The translations under genes and the position numbers were made by a program. The notes beneath the pieces were generated by a model. The model worked only from the letters and a program-made list of their open reading frames with translations. It was not told the DNA's origin and did no database searches. A DNA stretch of 64,000 bases from Parapedobacter tibetensis (GTDB taxonomy: Bacteria > Bacteroidota > Bacteroidia > Sphingobacteriales > Sphingobacteriaceae), in assembly GCF_024643205.1 (NCBI RefSeq), contig NZ_JAMKQJ010000013.1:62001-126000 (forward strand). Direction: 5' to 3'. Positions within the stretch are counted from its first letter, which is position 1; every line of letters begins with the position of its first letter. Of this stretch, positions 19,113-29,517 are shown piece after piece.

Positions 19113-22100
19113 TTAGAAACTTGCATTCAGGCCTATCGCATAGGTGGAAAGCACTGGAAACGTATCGGATATGATGGTAGCGCCCGTTTCGGGATCTCCC
19201 CCATACCAATCGGTAAAGGTGCCGAGATTTTTGGCGGTTGCAAACAACTTCAGCGCTTGGAGCTTTGCCCGCCCCATCCAGGGTTGGCGGAAGGTATAGG
19301 AGAGCGTTACATCTTGAATCCTAACAAACCCGCGCGACTGCAGGGCAAGGTAGCGCCCATCCCCTGCAAAATAGGCTGAGGGGTATTCATTACTCGGGTT
19401 TTCCGGTGTCCAGTAAGGCTTTGAAGTCATGTTATCGTTAAACCTGCCTGTTCCCCCGGTCAAATAAGCGGTGGTATTGCTTTGCAAGAACCGGTTGTTC
19501 CCGCCAAAAGTACCGGTAAGCATCACGTACAAATCAAGATTTTTGTAGGTCACGCTATTGCTCAGGCTGAGCCTGAAATTTTCCATTCTGTACCCGAGAA
19601 CCTGCCGGTCTGCTTCCGTGATGCCCGGTACCCCGTCGATGTCCCGGTATTTAGGAGCCCCGGCGGCGGCCCCCGTCAGTTCCATATATTCCGTATCGCT
19701 TTCCTGAACGATCCCATCCTGCACATAGCCATAAATGGCTTCAAGGGAGTGTCCAATAAACAACTCGTTTCCAATATCATCATCCTCCCTTCCATCGCCA
19801 TCATGGTCTTCCCCATATAGTTTGACCAGTTTATTGTTGTTTTTCCAAAATGTCGCGGCGGTATTCCAGTTCCAGTTGGCGTTTCGGACATTGACCGAGC
19901 GCACCGTCAGGTCGATACCGGTATTATTCACCTGCCCCATGGACGTAACGACCGTCTTGAAACCGGTCATCACCGGGATGTTGCGTCTAAAAATCTGGTC
20001 GGTGGTTTTGGAGAAATAAGCATCCAAATCCACGAACAAGCGGTTATCCAGCCAGGCCGATTCAAAACCGGCATTCCAGGATTCGGTCTTTTCCCAACCG
20101 AGGTCAGCATCTCCCAACGTATTTTGGTACAGACCGTACCGGATAATCCCCGGTCCATCCGAAAACTCATACCTTACCCCACCGCTGGATGCGTTGGCCA
20201 CCGTAGACAGCGTACCGTAAGGAGCGATCCCCTGATTGCCGTTTTGCCCAAAAGAGAATTTCAGTTTCAGATAGTCCAGCGGCTTCAGGTTTTGCATAAA
20301 AGGCTCGTTGGATATCGCCCAGGCCACCCCTGCGGCCGCAAAGTCGGCCCATTTGTTATTCACCCCGAATACCGAAGCGCCATCACGGCGGTAAGAACCC
20401 GTAAAATAATATTTATCATCGAAAGCATAGCTTACCCGGCCCAGGTAGCCAACATTGGTACGCTTTCGGCCATCCAGTTCTATCCGCTGGACAGTCGCCT
20501 TATCCAGACCCTGCATGCCCAGGATCGTGTTCCCGTTGGCCGCAAAGTCGGATCCCCTTGTAATAACCCTGGCTGTATCCACATAGTCCCTGGTTGCTAC
20601 TAATGTGACATCCATGCTGTGTTTCTCAAACGTTTGCTTATAATTGAGAATATGATCGATTACATAACTACGGGCACGCTCATTACTGATATAGCCGTTG
20701 CTATTGGTGAGGAAACCCTGCACCACGGCGGGGTCATACCGTTCCAGTCCCTCGCCCTCCTGTACATAATATCCTTCATAGATAAAAACCCCGGATTCGT
20801 ACCGATCGATATTGGTCATGTAATTTGCCCGGTAGCTCAGTCCCGCTACCCAGGGGATACGGACCAGGGCATGGGCATTCAGGCGGAGGCTATTGCGCAG
20901 ATCCAGGTTATCCCGCAAACCATCGTCCACCCCCCATAATGGATTTGCGAGAGATTGCGTATAAGGATATTTTTCCAGGTTGCCCGCCTCATCGCGAAAC
21001 ATTACCCCATAAGGAGACATCCGCTGGGCCGCTTGGACATTCGCTGCGTTCCCTGAATAATCCCTCCGGCTATAGCCGGCATCCAGCCCTACCTCCAGCC
21101 AATCGGTAACCTGCGTATTCAGCTTACCCAGCAATGAAATCCGGTCGAAATCCTCTCCCACCATCACGCTTTTATTGTCATCGTACGAAGTGGAAACATA
21201 ATAATTGATCCACTCTGACGAACCCGAAACCGCGGCCTGGTAGTTTTGCATCACCCCGGTACGGCTTACCTCATCCAGCCAAACCGTTTCGCGGCCGGCC
21301 TCCATATTGGCCAGTTCGCCGGGTTTCAACCAATTGGTGGAGCCCTCGGTGTATTGGTTGCGGGCATTAACGGCCTCAACCCACTCCTGGCCCTTCATCA
21401 TCACCGGCTGGTTTTGCCATCTTTGGAAGCCGGTGGACGTATTGAAAGCAATGAGCGGTTTGCCGAACCGGCCCTTTTTGGTAGTAATGGCAATCACGCC
21501 ATTAGCCGATCTGGAACCGTAGGCAGCCGCAGAAGTGGCATCTTTCAGCACATCGATGCTGGCAATGTCGTTCGGGTTGATATCGCTGATGCTTCCCAGG
21601 AAAATAACCCCGTCCAGCACAATCAGCGGATTGTTGTCGCCATGGACGGAGTTCTGGCCACGGACCTGCATGTCCGGCTCGCCCCCAGCCCTATTGGTAG
21701 CGCCGATATTTAGGCCTGGTATGCTCCCCTTCAGTGCCTCCAGGACATTTAAATTGGGCATAAGCGCCACAGGCGAATCCTCCAATTTCAGGGAGCTCAC
21801 CGCCCCCGTTAAGTCCTTCCTCGTGGTCGTGCCATAGCCGATTACCACCACCTCATCCAAATCAGCCGATTCGGGCACCAATACCACGCTGAGATTCCGT
21901 TGGCCTGTTAACGTAATTTCCTGGGCCATAAAACCCAGGGCACTGAATACCAACACCTCACTCACATCGGCCTGGATTTGGAATTGCCCGGTAGCGTTGG
22001 TGGCCGTGCCCCGGGAGGTGCCGCGCACCAATACCGATACGCCTTCCAACGGATTGCCCAGTGAATCGCGTACGGTACCTGTAAACGTTTCCTGCGCCGG

Positions 22101-22481
22101 TGCAATCGCATGCGATCTACTTTTCTGTTTAATCACAACGGTCTTATCTTCATTGAAGATAAACTCCAGCGATTGGTCTGCAAAGCACTGTTCCAATACT
22201 TCTTTAAACGGCGCATTGCTCACGCGCATCGTCACGCGTGGCACCTTGCGCAATAGTCTGGCATCGTAAATAAAATCATACCCACTTTCCTGCGATAGTT
22301 GGTACAGTACCTGCTCGATGGACGCATTTTTTACATGAAGGCTCACCTCCTGCCCGTGCCCTGCTACGGCCAATTGCATGAATGCGATCGTCAGCAACAA
22401 GAGTGTTTTCATAATCACTAAATGAGGAAATGATCGAACGATTGGTTTTCCGCATCGAATTGCGATAAATTTTCTATACAT
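19113..22481 (-). CDS. SusC/RagA TonB-dependent transporter with STN domain (PUL-1)
   Basis: A 1122-residue outer-membrane receptor. The long N-terminus (ATG at 22481) is usual in FecR-controlled SusC proteins; the hydrophobic signal starts at an internal Met (22412). It is followed by an STN secretin/TonB signalling domain (about residues 45-110, 'EVSLHVKNASIEQVLYQL'), a carboxypeptidase-D-like domain, the plug with TonB box 'DEVVVIGYGT' and 'SAAAYGSRSANGVIAITTKK', and a C-terminal barrel ending in 'AIGLNASF'. The STN domain is the part that talks to an anti-sigma factor, matching the fecR and sigma genes directly upstream. It imports the oligosaccharide captured by the adjacent SusD. Confidence 0.94.
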   Translation of the reverse strand: MYRKFIAIRCGKPIVRSFPHLVIMKTLLLLTIAFMQLAVAGHGQEVSLHVKNASIEQVLYQLSQESGYDFIYDARLLRKVPRVTMRVSNAPFKEVLEQCFADQSLEFIFNEDKTVVIKQKSRSHAIAPAQETFTGTVRDSLGNPLEGVSVLVRGTSRGTATNATGQFQIQADVSEVLVFSALGFMAQEITLTGQRNLSVVLVPESADLDEVVVIGYGTTTRKDLTGAVSSLKLEDSPVALMPNLNVLEALKGSIPGLNIGATNRAGGEPDMQVRGQNSVHGDNNPLIVLDGVIFLGSISDINPNDIASIDVLKDATSAAAYGSRSANGVIAITTKKGRFGKPLIAFNTSTGFQRWQNQPVMMKGQEWVEAVNARNQYTEGSTNWLKPGELANMEAGRETVWLDEVSRTGVMQNYQAAVSGSSEWINYYVSTSYDDNKSVMVGEDFDRISLLGKLNTQVTDWLEVGLDAGYSRRDYSGNAANVQAAQRMSPYGVMFRDEAGNLEKYPYTQSLANPLWGVDDGLRDNLDLRNSLRLNAHALVRIPWVAGLSYRANYMTNIDRYESGVFIYEGYYVQEGEGLERYDPAVVQGFLTNSNGYISNERARSYVIDHILNYKQTFEKHSMDVTLVATRDYVDTARVITRGSDFAANGNTILGMQGLDKATVQRIELDGRKRTNVGYLGRVSYAFDDKYYFTGSYRRDGASVFGVNNKWADFAAAGVAWAISNEPFMQNLKPLDYLKLKFSFGQNGNQGIAPYGTLSTVANASSGGVRYEFSDGPGIIRYGLYQNTLGDADLGWEKTESWNAGFESAWLDNRLFVDLDAYFSKTTDQIFRRNIPVMTGFKTVVTSMGQVNNTGIDLTVRSVNVRNANWNWNTAATFWKNNNKLVKLYGEDHDGDGREDDDIGNELFIGHSLEAIYGYVQDGIVQESDTEYMELTGAAAGAPKYRDIDGVPGITEADRQVLGYRMENFRLSLSNSVTYKNLDLYVMLTGTFGGNNRFLQSNTTAYLTGGTGRFNDNMTSKPYWTPENPSNEYPSAYFAGDGRYLALQSRGFVRIQDVTLSYTFRQPWMGRAKLQALKLFATAKNLGTFTDWYGGDPETGATIISDTFPVLSTYAIGLNASF

Positions 22482-22557
22482 TTGAATTTGGGTTTAATTA
22501 CTAATTGGCATATATACTCCGCTGGTTGGTTGCCCAGTATTGCCTCCATAAAAGGCG

Positions 22558-22588
22558 ATAACCGGGTGCGGGCCAACGCCCCGGTTAT
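22558..22588. terminator. Intercistronic hairpin between fecR and susC
   Basis: Perfect 9-bp arms ATAACCGGG and CCCGGTTAT enclose a 13-nt G+C-rich loop in the 135-bp gap between the FecR and SusC genes. There is no convincing T-tract on the minus strand, so it may cause partial termination or protect an mRNA end rather than stop transcription fully. Confidence 0.4.
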
Positions 22589-22616
22589 TTTGTTGGCAAC
22601 CCAAACTGCTGTCTCG

Positions 22617-23855
22617 TTAGTTCTCCATGACGATGATCCTCCTTCCTTCAATGTGAAACGTAATCAATCCGGTATCTTTCAGATTTTCCAGCAACTGGAC
22701 GATGCTCTTAGACCGTTTGAAAATGCCCCCGAAACGCTTGTCCGACAAATCCCCCCGGTATTCCACCTCTACGTCATACCATCTCGCTACCCGCTCCATA
22801 ATGCTTTCGATAGCTTCGTCGTTGAATAGGAAATACCCGTTATGCCAAGCCAGTTCGACATCCAAGTCGACCCTGCCTACCGTGAAGTTCCCACCACGCC
22901 TGGTAAACACAGCGACTTCTCCCGGTTTCAGCAATGCGGACGCCCCTGAGGTATTTGACACCCGGACACTCCCATCCACCAAAGCCGTTCTGACGTCGTT
23001 ACCGGGATACGCCTTGACATTAAAAACCGTACCCAATACCTCTACTACCTGCCCGTTGCCCACCACTTTAAAGGGTACATCCTTCACGGTCGGCTTCGTG
23101 TCGTTACCGGACTGGCGGTTCACCTCGAAATAGGCTTCTCCTTCCAATGCCACCACACGTTCATGTTTTTCAAATGGTACGGGATACTTCAGCACGCTTT
23201 CTGAGTTGAGGTGTACCTTGCTTCCATCCGGCAACACCAACTGACAATGGCCGCCCCTGGGGATCACGATGGTATGATGGGTTGTCGCTGTTGCCACATG
23301 CCCCATAGCTGGCTCATAACGGACTTGTCCATCCGTCAGCTTTTGGATGGACACCCCAGCCTCCTCGGCCATCAAACCGCTGCCCGCTTCATCCAGTACG
23401 AGCGTACGGCCATCGCCCAATGTAATCGTAGCACGGTCTTTTCCGGGTTTTATCCCGGCCTGCTCCACCGCTTCCGCCAACGTCAATTCGGGGCTATTTG
23501 CCGTCTCCTTTGATAGAAACAGGTAAACGGCCAGCGAGGCAACGATCATCACACTGGCAGCAGCAGCCCACCAACGCCATGCCACACCGGCGCGGATCTC
23601 CGATGACGGCGTTTCTTCCGGGTGATGCTGATTCATGATCCCTTGTAGCATTTCAACCCCTTGCTCCTGCGTAAAAATGGATCGCCCGGGACTGAAATGT
23701 TCCCACATTTCCCCCAGTAATTGTTCGGCATATGCTCTGTTTTGCGGATTGGCTAGCCGCGCGAATAACTCGTCGCGTTCATCAGGCGTGATGTTTTGAT
23801 GTATCGCCCTATTTATCAATACCGCAATTCGTTCTTTTTCTATCCCTTTAGCCAT
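22617..23855 (-). CDS. FecR family anti-sigma factor
   Basis: A 412-residue single-pass inner-membrane protein. The cytoplasmic N-terminal part (about 85 residues) would hold the sigma factor, a transmembrane helix follows ('AAAASVMIVASLAVYLFLS'), then the periplasmic FecR domain ('IVIPRGGHCQLVLPDGSKV', 'ALEGEAYFEV') and a C-terminal DUF4974 domain ('FNDEAIESIMERVARWYDV') that contacts the STN domain of SusC. It is placed between the sigma and SusC genes in the standard order. It should hold the sigma inactive until SusC binds its ligand. Confidence 0.92.
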   Translation of the reverse strand: MAKGIEKERIAVLINRAIHQNITPDERDELFARLANPQNRAYAEQLLGEMWEHFSPGRSIFTQEQGVEMLQGIMNQHHPEETPSSEIRAGVAWRWWAAAASVMIVASLAVYLFLSKETANSPELTLAEAVEQAGIKPGKDRATITLGDGRTLVLDEAGSGLMAEEAGVSIQKLTDGQVRYEPAMGHVATATTHHTIVIPRGGHCQLVLPDGSKVHLNSESVLKYPVPFEKHERVVALEGEAYFEVNRQSGNDTKPTVKDVPFKVVGNGQVVEVLGTVFNVKAYPGNDVRTALVDGSVRVSNTSGASALLKPGEVAVFTRRGGNFTVGRVDLDVELAWHNGYFLFNDEAIESIMERVARWYDVEVEYRGDLSDKRFGGIFKRSKSIVQLLENLKDTGLITFHIEGRRIIVMEN

Positions 23856-23946
23856 TTATCCGTCATCCGTTTACATAAAGACGCAGAAACGGGGAAAAGT
23901 GGATATCAAAATAAAAAAATGAGAAAAATTAAAAAGAAGTGGCTAG

Positions 23947-24513
23947 TCAGAGTATAAAAAAAATCAACGTTGCCCATCGCACAAATTCCTTTATTGATTT
24001 TATCGCCAAATGCTGATACTTTTTCACCGATTCGATGGAAAGATTCATCCGTTGGGAAATTTCAGGGTTTTTCAGGCCCTGTTGCCGGAAGATGAATACC
24101 CGTTGCTGCTGAGGGGGTAGGTTCTGCAACGCCCGTTCCACCAGTTCATGCGGGTTTTGCGGTGTGTCTTCCTCCACCCGGTCTTCGATCCAGTCAGTCT
24201 CTCGCACATAGGTTTCGTATTTTTTCCGTTCGGCCACCTGTTTCCGGATGTGACTCAAGGTATGGTTTCGGCAAAGGATGAACAGGTACGCGTCAAAACT
24301 TCTGACGGAAGGTAGGGACTCCCGGTTGATCCATATTTTTTCAAAAACTTCCTGCACAATTTCAGCCGTGGCATCCAAGTCATGGATAATCAACTGCACA
24401 AACTCACCCAGCTGGTTGTAATAAGCATGGAACATTTCCGTGAAGGCCCGCTCATCGCCTCCGGCAATTTTTTCCAGCACTTCTTCTTCATTAGCTAACT
24501 TACGCAAAGTCAT
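23947..24513 (-). CDS. ECF RNA polymerase sigma factor (PUL-1)
   Basis: A 188-residue ECF sigma-70. Region 2 is seen in 'FTEMFHAYYNQLGEFVQ' and 'FEKIWINRESLPSVRSFD', and region 4 in 'LPPQQQRVFIFRQQGLKN' followed by the helix-turn-helix 'PEISQRMNLSIESVKKYQ'. It is 91 bp upstream of fecR and divergently placed from nothing; the araA-like gene ends 92 bp upstream of it on the same strand. It presumably drives the SusC operon once released by FecR. Confidence 0.92.
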   Translation of the reverse strand: MTLRKLANEEEVLEKIAGGDERAFTEMFHAYYNQLGEFVQLIIHDLDATAEIVQEVFEKIWINRESLPSVRSFDAYLFILCRNHTLSHIRKQVAERKKYETYVRETDWIEDRVEEDTPQNPHELVERALQNLPPQQQRVFIFRQQGLKNPEISQRMNLSIESVKKYQHLAIKSIKEFVRWATLIFFIL

Positions 24514-24605
24514 AATCTAGCATTTGAGCAAATAGTCGGCAAAAAGCAATACTAATGTCTTTCGTGTAAAGGGGCAACCTGTACTGTCCTGAAAGAAATA
24601 GTCTA

Positions 24606-26057
24606 TCAACAGATCTTAATGGTTTCCATACTTATCAGTTTCCCCAATTTCTCGATTTTACTAGCAATGTGTCCAGTTCCCACCGCGCAATGGTGCGCAG
24701 GACCGTAGCTATTCCACCGTTCCACAAACTTCCGTGCCCCGATACTGAATCGGTAGCGGCTGTTGGTATTACCGATTTCCAGGATAGGGCCAGGTACAGA
24801 TTCGGCCTCGGCCACCAAGAAAAACAGCTTCCCTTTACCATCTTCCACCACCGACAAGAGCGTGACCGGTCCATGTTTCACCGACATTTCCACAGACAAT
24901 CCCTTACCCACCTTGCCGTGGTACACCTTTAGCGGTTTGACCTTGATCTTCCCTTCCGCGATCCGGAAATGTCCGGGCCCATCATGTCCCATCAATACCA
25001 CATCGTCATTAAAGTCCATCGCGTAATATTCAGTAAAGGAGCCACCGGCATCGAAACTATCCATTATTTTCATCGCTTGAGCGTTTTTGATTTCATACTC
25101 ACCGGCAACCGGAACGCCACGGGCCGTGAGCAACGTATTTCCCAAAATCACAGAACTTATGGTGTCCTCATTGGCATTGCCATTGTGCCCCTTATAGTAA
25201 TACGCCAACGAACCGAGCCGATACCGCTCAACCAAACGATCCAACGCGATAGCCGTTTGTGCTGCCCGTTGGAGTTCTACTTGTGAACAATCCGAACTTA
25301 CGTTGAAAACTTCGGTAAACTCCCGGATCCGCGCTTCAATTGCATTCGCCGAAACGTCCTCCCGTAATGCTGTCAACTCATCTACCTCAATGATTTCGAT
25401 GTGTCCGCCGAACGTGATGAGTTGTTGGGTCAAATCAGTATAAATATCAAGCATCCCAGAATAGTATGTGCCCATCGCCCCCAAGCGGTTATGCGCCATA
25501 ATGGCAGCTACACGGGCTGCTTCAATCCATTCGCCGATTTCCTGCCAACAGGCTTCGTCATCGTGTAACATACCTATTACCTCATGGAAGGGAATGCCTG
25601 CCCGCTTAAACACATTTGCGATTTCTGGTACGGGACAGGCAGTGCAATACTTGAGCCATTCCCCTGTCATCATGCGCCGGTCGGGCAATTCATTGAACAA
25701 GACATAATCGATTGCAGCCGCAGGCGATAAATTGAGGATAATCACCGGAACTTTAGCCCGTTGTACCACCGGCAGTACCGTAGACGACAAGGCGTAGGTC
25801 GTCACATACAAAAAGATGATGTCTACATCTTCCCGGCGAAAATGATGACCGGCCTCCATGGCCTTGAGGGGCGAATCAATCAATCCAAGACTCACCAATT
25901 CCACTCCGTCATATTCCCTGAAACGATTCTCCACCAGCGCTAGATACTGCTCCAAGGTCGATTTCAATCCTTGAAACTGTTCCCAATAAGCTTCGAGACC
26001 TATCCCAAATAGCCCTACCCTAAGCTGGTGTTTGCCTGACGGCTGTTTTTTCATCAT
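24606..26057 (-). CDS. L-arabinose/L-fucose isomerase-like protein
   Basis: A 483-residue cytoplasmic protein of the arabinose/fucose isomerase fold. Likely metal and catalytic residues are in 'GEYEIKNAQAM', 'FTEYYAMDFN', 'MGHDGPGHFRIA' and the C-terminal 'PAHHCAVGTGH', in the order expected for the two Glu and two His ligands of AraA-type enzymes. Two adjacent ATGs (26057, 26054) are both usable. It lies between a GH106-like gene and the PUL-1 sigma gene, so it is the last gene of PUL-2. It would isomerise a deoxy or pentose sugar released by the locus; which sugar is unclear, since diverged members of this family are uncharacterised. Confidence 0.8.
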   Translation of the reverse strand: MMKKQPSGKHQLRVGLFGIGLEAYWEQFQGLKSTLEQYLALVENRFREYDGVELVSLGLIDSPLKAMEAGHHFRREDVDIIFLYVTTYALSSTVLPVVQRAKVPVIILNLSPAAAIDYVLFNELPDRRMMTGEWLKYCTACPVPEIANVFKRAGIPFHEVIGMLHDDEACWQEIGEWIEAARVAAIMAHNRLGAMGTYYSGMLDIYTDLTQQLITFGGHIEIIEVDELTALREDVSANAIEARIREFTEVFNVSSDCSQVELQRAAQTAIALDRLVERYRLGSLAYYYKGHNGNANEDTISSVILGNTLLTARGVPVAGEYEIKNAQAMKIMDSFDAGGSFTEYYAMDFNDDVVLMGHDGPGHFRIAEGKIKVKPLKVYHGKVGKGLSVEMSVKHGPVTLLSVVEDGKGKLFFLVAEAESVPGPILEIGNTNSRYRFSIGARKFVERWNSYGPAHHCAVGTGHIASKIEKLGKLISMETIKIC

Positions 26058-26354
26058 ATCGTAGCTTCTTCAAGATGTTAAAAGTATTTTTAATTGTATC
26101 GTAAACCCATGTAGAAATTGATACGGTGCATGTAGTTTTTGATCTATCCGTATTCATGCCGCGGTATCATGGATACCGTTTATTTGTTTTCCTAAAGATC
26201 CCCTGGTGTATAATCCACTTCGTGAGGCAGGCTTGCTCGGCATGTACTGCCACCCATTCTTCACGGCCGGTATACGTGTCTTCCCCAGCGGCCTGACAGG
26301 CACAAGATAGTAATGGCGTTTGCGATCATAAACGATTAGTGATGATTGAAAGAT

Positions 26355-29300
26355 TTAATAGTTGACGATCTCAAAATCGTTCATCAAACCATATTCAAAC
26401 GTGTCGTACTGGCTTCCCGGCGGATACCGGTCGGCCTTCCAGAAGCCCGGCCCGGCAATACCCTTTCCTGGTGTGTTATGAAAAGGGCCCAATAAATTTT
26501 TAAGCGTTCCAATCACCTCCACTGTGATGCGGTTTGATCCGTTTTTCAGGTAATCCGTAATGTCCAACGTGTTGGGTTCTGCCAGGATGATTCCCGCCTG
26601 CCTACCATTTACAGTGATTACGGCCACACTTCCTTTCCACTGATCGAGCTTTACGGCGTATCGGCCATTCCCACCTACCAGTTCCAGTTCTTTCTGATAT
26701 ATTACCCCGTGCGCATACATCGGCAACCCTTGTTTATTCCAGCTGCCGAAATCCAAGGGTTCCGATGCGGTGATGTGCCAGCCCCTGTCCGCAGTGCGGA
26801 GGTTAAAATCCCCCAGGATATAAATTGGCTCAATCTCGGCATAAATGCTCATCGGATCGACGGACAGGGTCAGCACGTTTTCGCCTGCCCGAACAAATGC
26901 GCCTATCTCCAGTGCACTAAAGGCGCGGTCGAGCCACCACATCTCTCCATCCGGATGGATTTCTTTGCCATTTACACTGATACTGCTCCATAGCGATCCC
27001 TGCTCCACCACTGCACGGAATTTCTGATGGTTAACGCCTTCGTCCACAAAAAAACGGTATGTCGCTGTAAACCCGGTACCCGCTGAAAACGTATCCCGCT
27101 CTACGATACGTTGTTTGAATTGCGTTTGATTAAACCAAGGATTTCCGGCGCCTTCCGAAAAGCCTAGCTGACGAAATACCAGGTTAGAAGCCCTGGGGAC
27201 GTAAACATCCTGTAACACGGTGTCCGTACCATGTATCTGCAGATCGCAAAAATCGAGGGTCAGTATATTTTCCGCAGCCCGTCGGATTTCCGTCAGGCCA
27301 CTCTTCATCGATATACCGTTCGCAGGAAGTAAATAGTCCTTCAGGCCTTGCTGTTTTTGATCAGCGCTGAAAAGCAGCAGACTGCCAGCCGGGGGAACGG
27401 TAACGTCAACAACGGCAAATCCACCATCCGCACCGGTTTCCGGGTAACCCAATAGTTCACCTGTAAACAGATCCAGCAGCAGCACATCGCTGCCTTTGAT
27501 CCGCACGCTGCCTTTCGCCTCCTGTTCCAGACTGGCGTTCGAGAGGAACAATAGCTGGCCATCGTCCAGCAAGCGCCGGTGATGAAACAGGTTTCCTCCT
27601 TCCGTATCGATGCGGAAACCGTCGGACCGGAAATGCCGCTCGATTATTTCGCCGGAGAGTTCGCCTGTTTTTTGATACCCCACCATAGTTCCTATTCGCG
27701 GCTCGTTGGTTTCCTTACCGTTAATCGTTTTTATCGTTTCAAACCCAAGCACTTTCCCTCCCGCTGCCAGGTATTGTTGGAGTAAATCCAAAGTCTTCCC
27801 GTTCAGATTGTCCATTCCGGGTGGAATCACCACCATCGTATAACCCCTTTCACCAACAATAAACTGACCATTCCGGATATTTCCTGCGTAACTGATTATA
27901 TCTTCTGATCCCAGGTCGTATGCTACCTGCGCCTTTGTAAGCGTGGTTACGAAGTCTTGAAAACGCGACCCAATTTCATAGAACCGTTTATTTTTTCCTC
28001 CGGGCCCTGTATACATCCAGGCCGATGTGGTCGGCTCCAGCACCAGGATACTATTTTCCTGACGGCCGCTGGACAGCGCCAGCGATAGACGGGCATAGTA
28101 CTGGTTCAGGTCGCGGTAATACGGCCACCAAGGGCTGTGATAAGAAAAGCTCGGCGGGTAATCGTATTTCCGGGCGCCGGTAAGCGTCATAAACGAGAGG
28201 TGCTGGTTCATGAAATTGACGCCCAGCGCAAACTCCCAGTCGGCCAGTCTTTTCAGGTCTTTGAACGTAACATCCCAGCCGCCCCCGCCGTACGTCTCGC
28301 TCAGCGTCCTTTTTTTTCCAAGCTGGTTGGCGACGCTCGACAGCTCCTTTACCGCGCGGATGTTTCCGAACTGTGCATTCGGGCTATTTTCATTAAACTG
28401 GTTGAACAGCATATCAATGCCCGGCTGGTCAAACCAAGCATACATCGCCATATTATCCGGCACATGTTGCGGGTCGGGCCACCCATGCTCCCAATAATGG
28501 CCGGTCCAGATAAGCCCTTGTTTCGCTGCGTACCGTTGCATTGGTTTAGCCCACCGTTCCGTAAACAGGTGCAAAAGCGCATACTGATAGTTATGCCTTA
28601 CATGCTTCCAATCGCCCACTTCTTCAAACAGCGACGGCAAATGCTGCTGAAGATCATAACCCCACTGTCGCTTAAACGTACTAAACAGGTCCGGCGTCCA
28701 GCGGATCCGGTTGGGGCCTTCCGTCGGAATACTGGGTTCATCTGAAAAGATACCCGGTATGGTTTTTCCGAATTCCGCACCGGCAACATTTCTATACCCC
28801 TTAAAAGTGATATCGATGAATTTTTCAGTGACGCCTTCCGCCATCAGGTCTATGTACGAGAATCCGACAGGACCGCTCAATATCCCGCGGTTGGCGGTGT
28901 AATACGCTTTGGTGATGAGGTAATAATTGCCCGGTTTTCCGAGGTACGGCCCCATGGATGATGTAATGTCTTCGATCTGGTTACCTTTTACAATAAAGCA
29001 TGCAACCAGATCATGAAATACAACCGGCAGGAGATTGACCTTGTTCAGCTGAAGCATCTGCCCCTGGTTTTGGGCAGCAGGCATCTGTTCCTGCAGCAAG
29101 CCGCCTGCAAATCCGGTAGGATATGAATTCTCATCATATATCCAGACGTTCATCCCGAGTTCCTTCCCCTTTTCTACGGTGTACCTGAACAAGTCAAACC
29201 ACTCCGGGGATAAGTATTCCGTGACCAATCCGGGGCGCGGATGGACCATAACCCCGCCGAAAGCATTTGCTTTAAATTCGGTCATCATGGAATCGATGAT

Positions 29301-29510
29301 CGTTTTGGTGACCTTAGTATGCCAAACCCATAACGGCGCACTGCCATATTCCTTGCCGGGAGAAGCGAAATGCTCCCGAAGATAAGAAAACGAATCCCGG
29401 GAACGCGGAATATCCGGTGCGGGTGATTTACCGGAAAACAATAATGCAAACAAGACCAAGGCAGTCACCTTTAGCCTATCTGTTTTGAGAAATCGATTCA
29501 TCTTTTTCAT
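26355..29510 (-). CDS. Large GH106-like glycoside hydrolase (alpha-L-rhamnosidase-like)
   Basis: A 1051-residue protein with an N-terminal signal region. The barrel start resembles GH106 and its relatives: 'APLWVWHTKVTK', 'FGGVMVHPRPGLV', 'MNVWIYDENSYPTGFAGG'. Candidate acids are in 'GIFSDEPSIPTEG' and 'LSETYGGGGWDV'. C-terminal beta-sandwich modules include 'GSVAVITVNGRQAGIILAEP' and end in 'MNDFEIVNY'. It follows the damaged BNR/GH105 gene by 7 bp, so it belongs to PUL-2. The similarity to GH106 is by motif style, and it may form a separate uncharacterised family; activity on rhamnosides is inferred. Confidence 0.7.
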   Translation of the reverse strand: MKKMNRFLKTDRLKVTALVLFALLFSGKSPAPDIPRSRDSFSYLREHFASPGKEYGSAPLWVWHTKVTKTIIDSMMTEFKANAFGGVMVHPRPGLVTEYLSPEWFDLFRYTVEKGKELGMNVWIYDENSYPTGFAGGLLQEQMPAAQNQGQMLQLNKVNLLPVVFHDLVACFIVKGNQIEDITSSMGPYLGKPGNYYLITKAYYTANRGILSGPVGFSYIDLMAEGVTEKFIDITFKGYRNVAGAEFGKTIPGIFSDEPSIPTEGPNRIRWTPDLFSTFKRQWGYDLQQHLPSLFEEVGDWKHVRHNYQYALLHLFTERWAKPMQRYAAKQGLIWTGHYWEHGWPDPQHVPDNMAMYAWFDQPGIDMLFNQFNENSPNAQFGNIRAVKELSSVANQLGKKRTLSETYGGGGWDVTFKDLKRLADWEFALGVNFMNQHLSFMTLTGARKYDYPPSFSYHSPWWPYYRDLNQYYARLSLALSSGRQENSILVLEPTTSAWMYTGPGGKNKRFYEIGSRFQDFVTTLTKAQVAYDLGSEDIISYAGNIRNGQFIVGERGYTMVVIPPGMDNLNGKTLDLLQQYLAAGGKVLGFETIKTINGKETNEPRIGTMVGYQKTGELSGEIIERHFRSDGFRIDTEGGNLFHHRRLLDDGQLLFLSNASLEQEAKGSVRIKGSDVLLLDLFTGELLGYPETGADGGFAVVDVTVPPAGSLLLFSADQKQQGLKDYLLPANGISMKSGLTEIRRAAENILTLDFCDLQIHGTDTVLQDVYVPRASNLVFRQLGFSEGAGNPWFNQTQFKQRIVERDTFSAGTGFTATYRFFVDEGVNHQKFRAVVEQGSLWSSISVNGKEIHPDGEMWWLDRAFSALEIGAFVRAGENVLTLSVDPMSIYAEIEPIYILGDFNLRTADRGWHITASEPLDFGSWNKQGLPMYAHGVIYQKELELVGGNGRYAVKLDQWKGSVAVITVNGRQAGIILAEPNTLDITDYLKNGSNRITVEVIGTLKNLLGPFHNTPGKGIAGPGFWKADRYPPGSQYDTFEYGLMNDFEIVNY

Positions 29511-29517
29511 ATCCTGT

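Noticed and set aside
26058..26354. Coding-like fragments in the 297-bp gap before the araA-like gene
   Set aside because: Two minus-strand frames ('ACQAAGEDTYTGREEWV' and 'YYLVPVRPLGKTRIPAV') overlap each other and neither has a start, signal or recognisable family.
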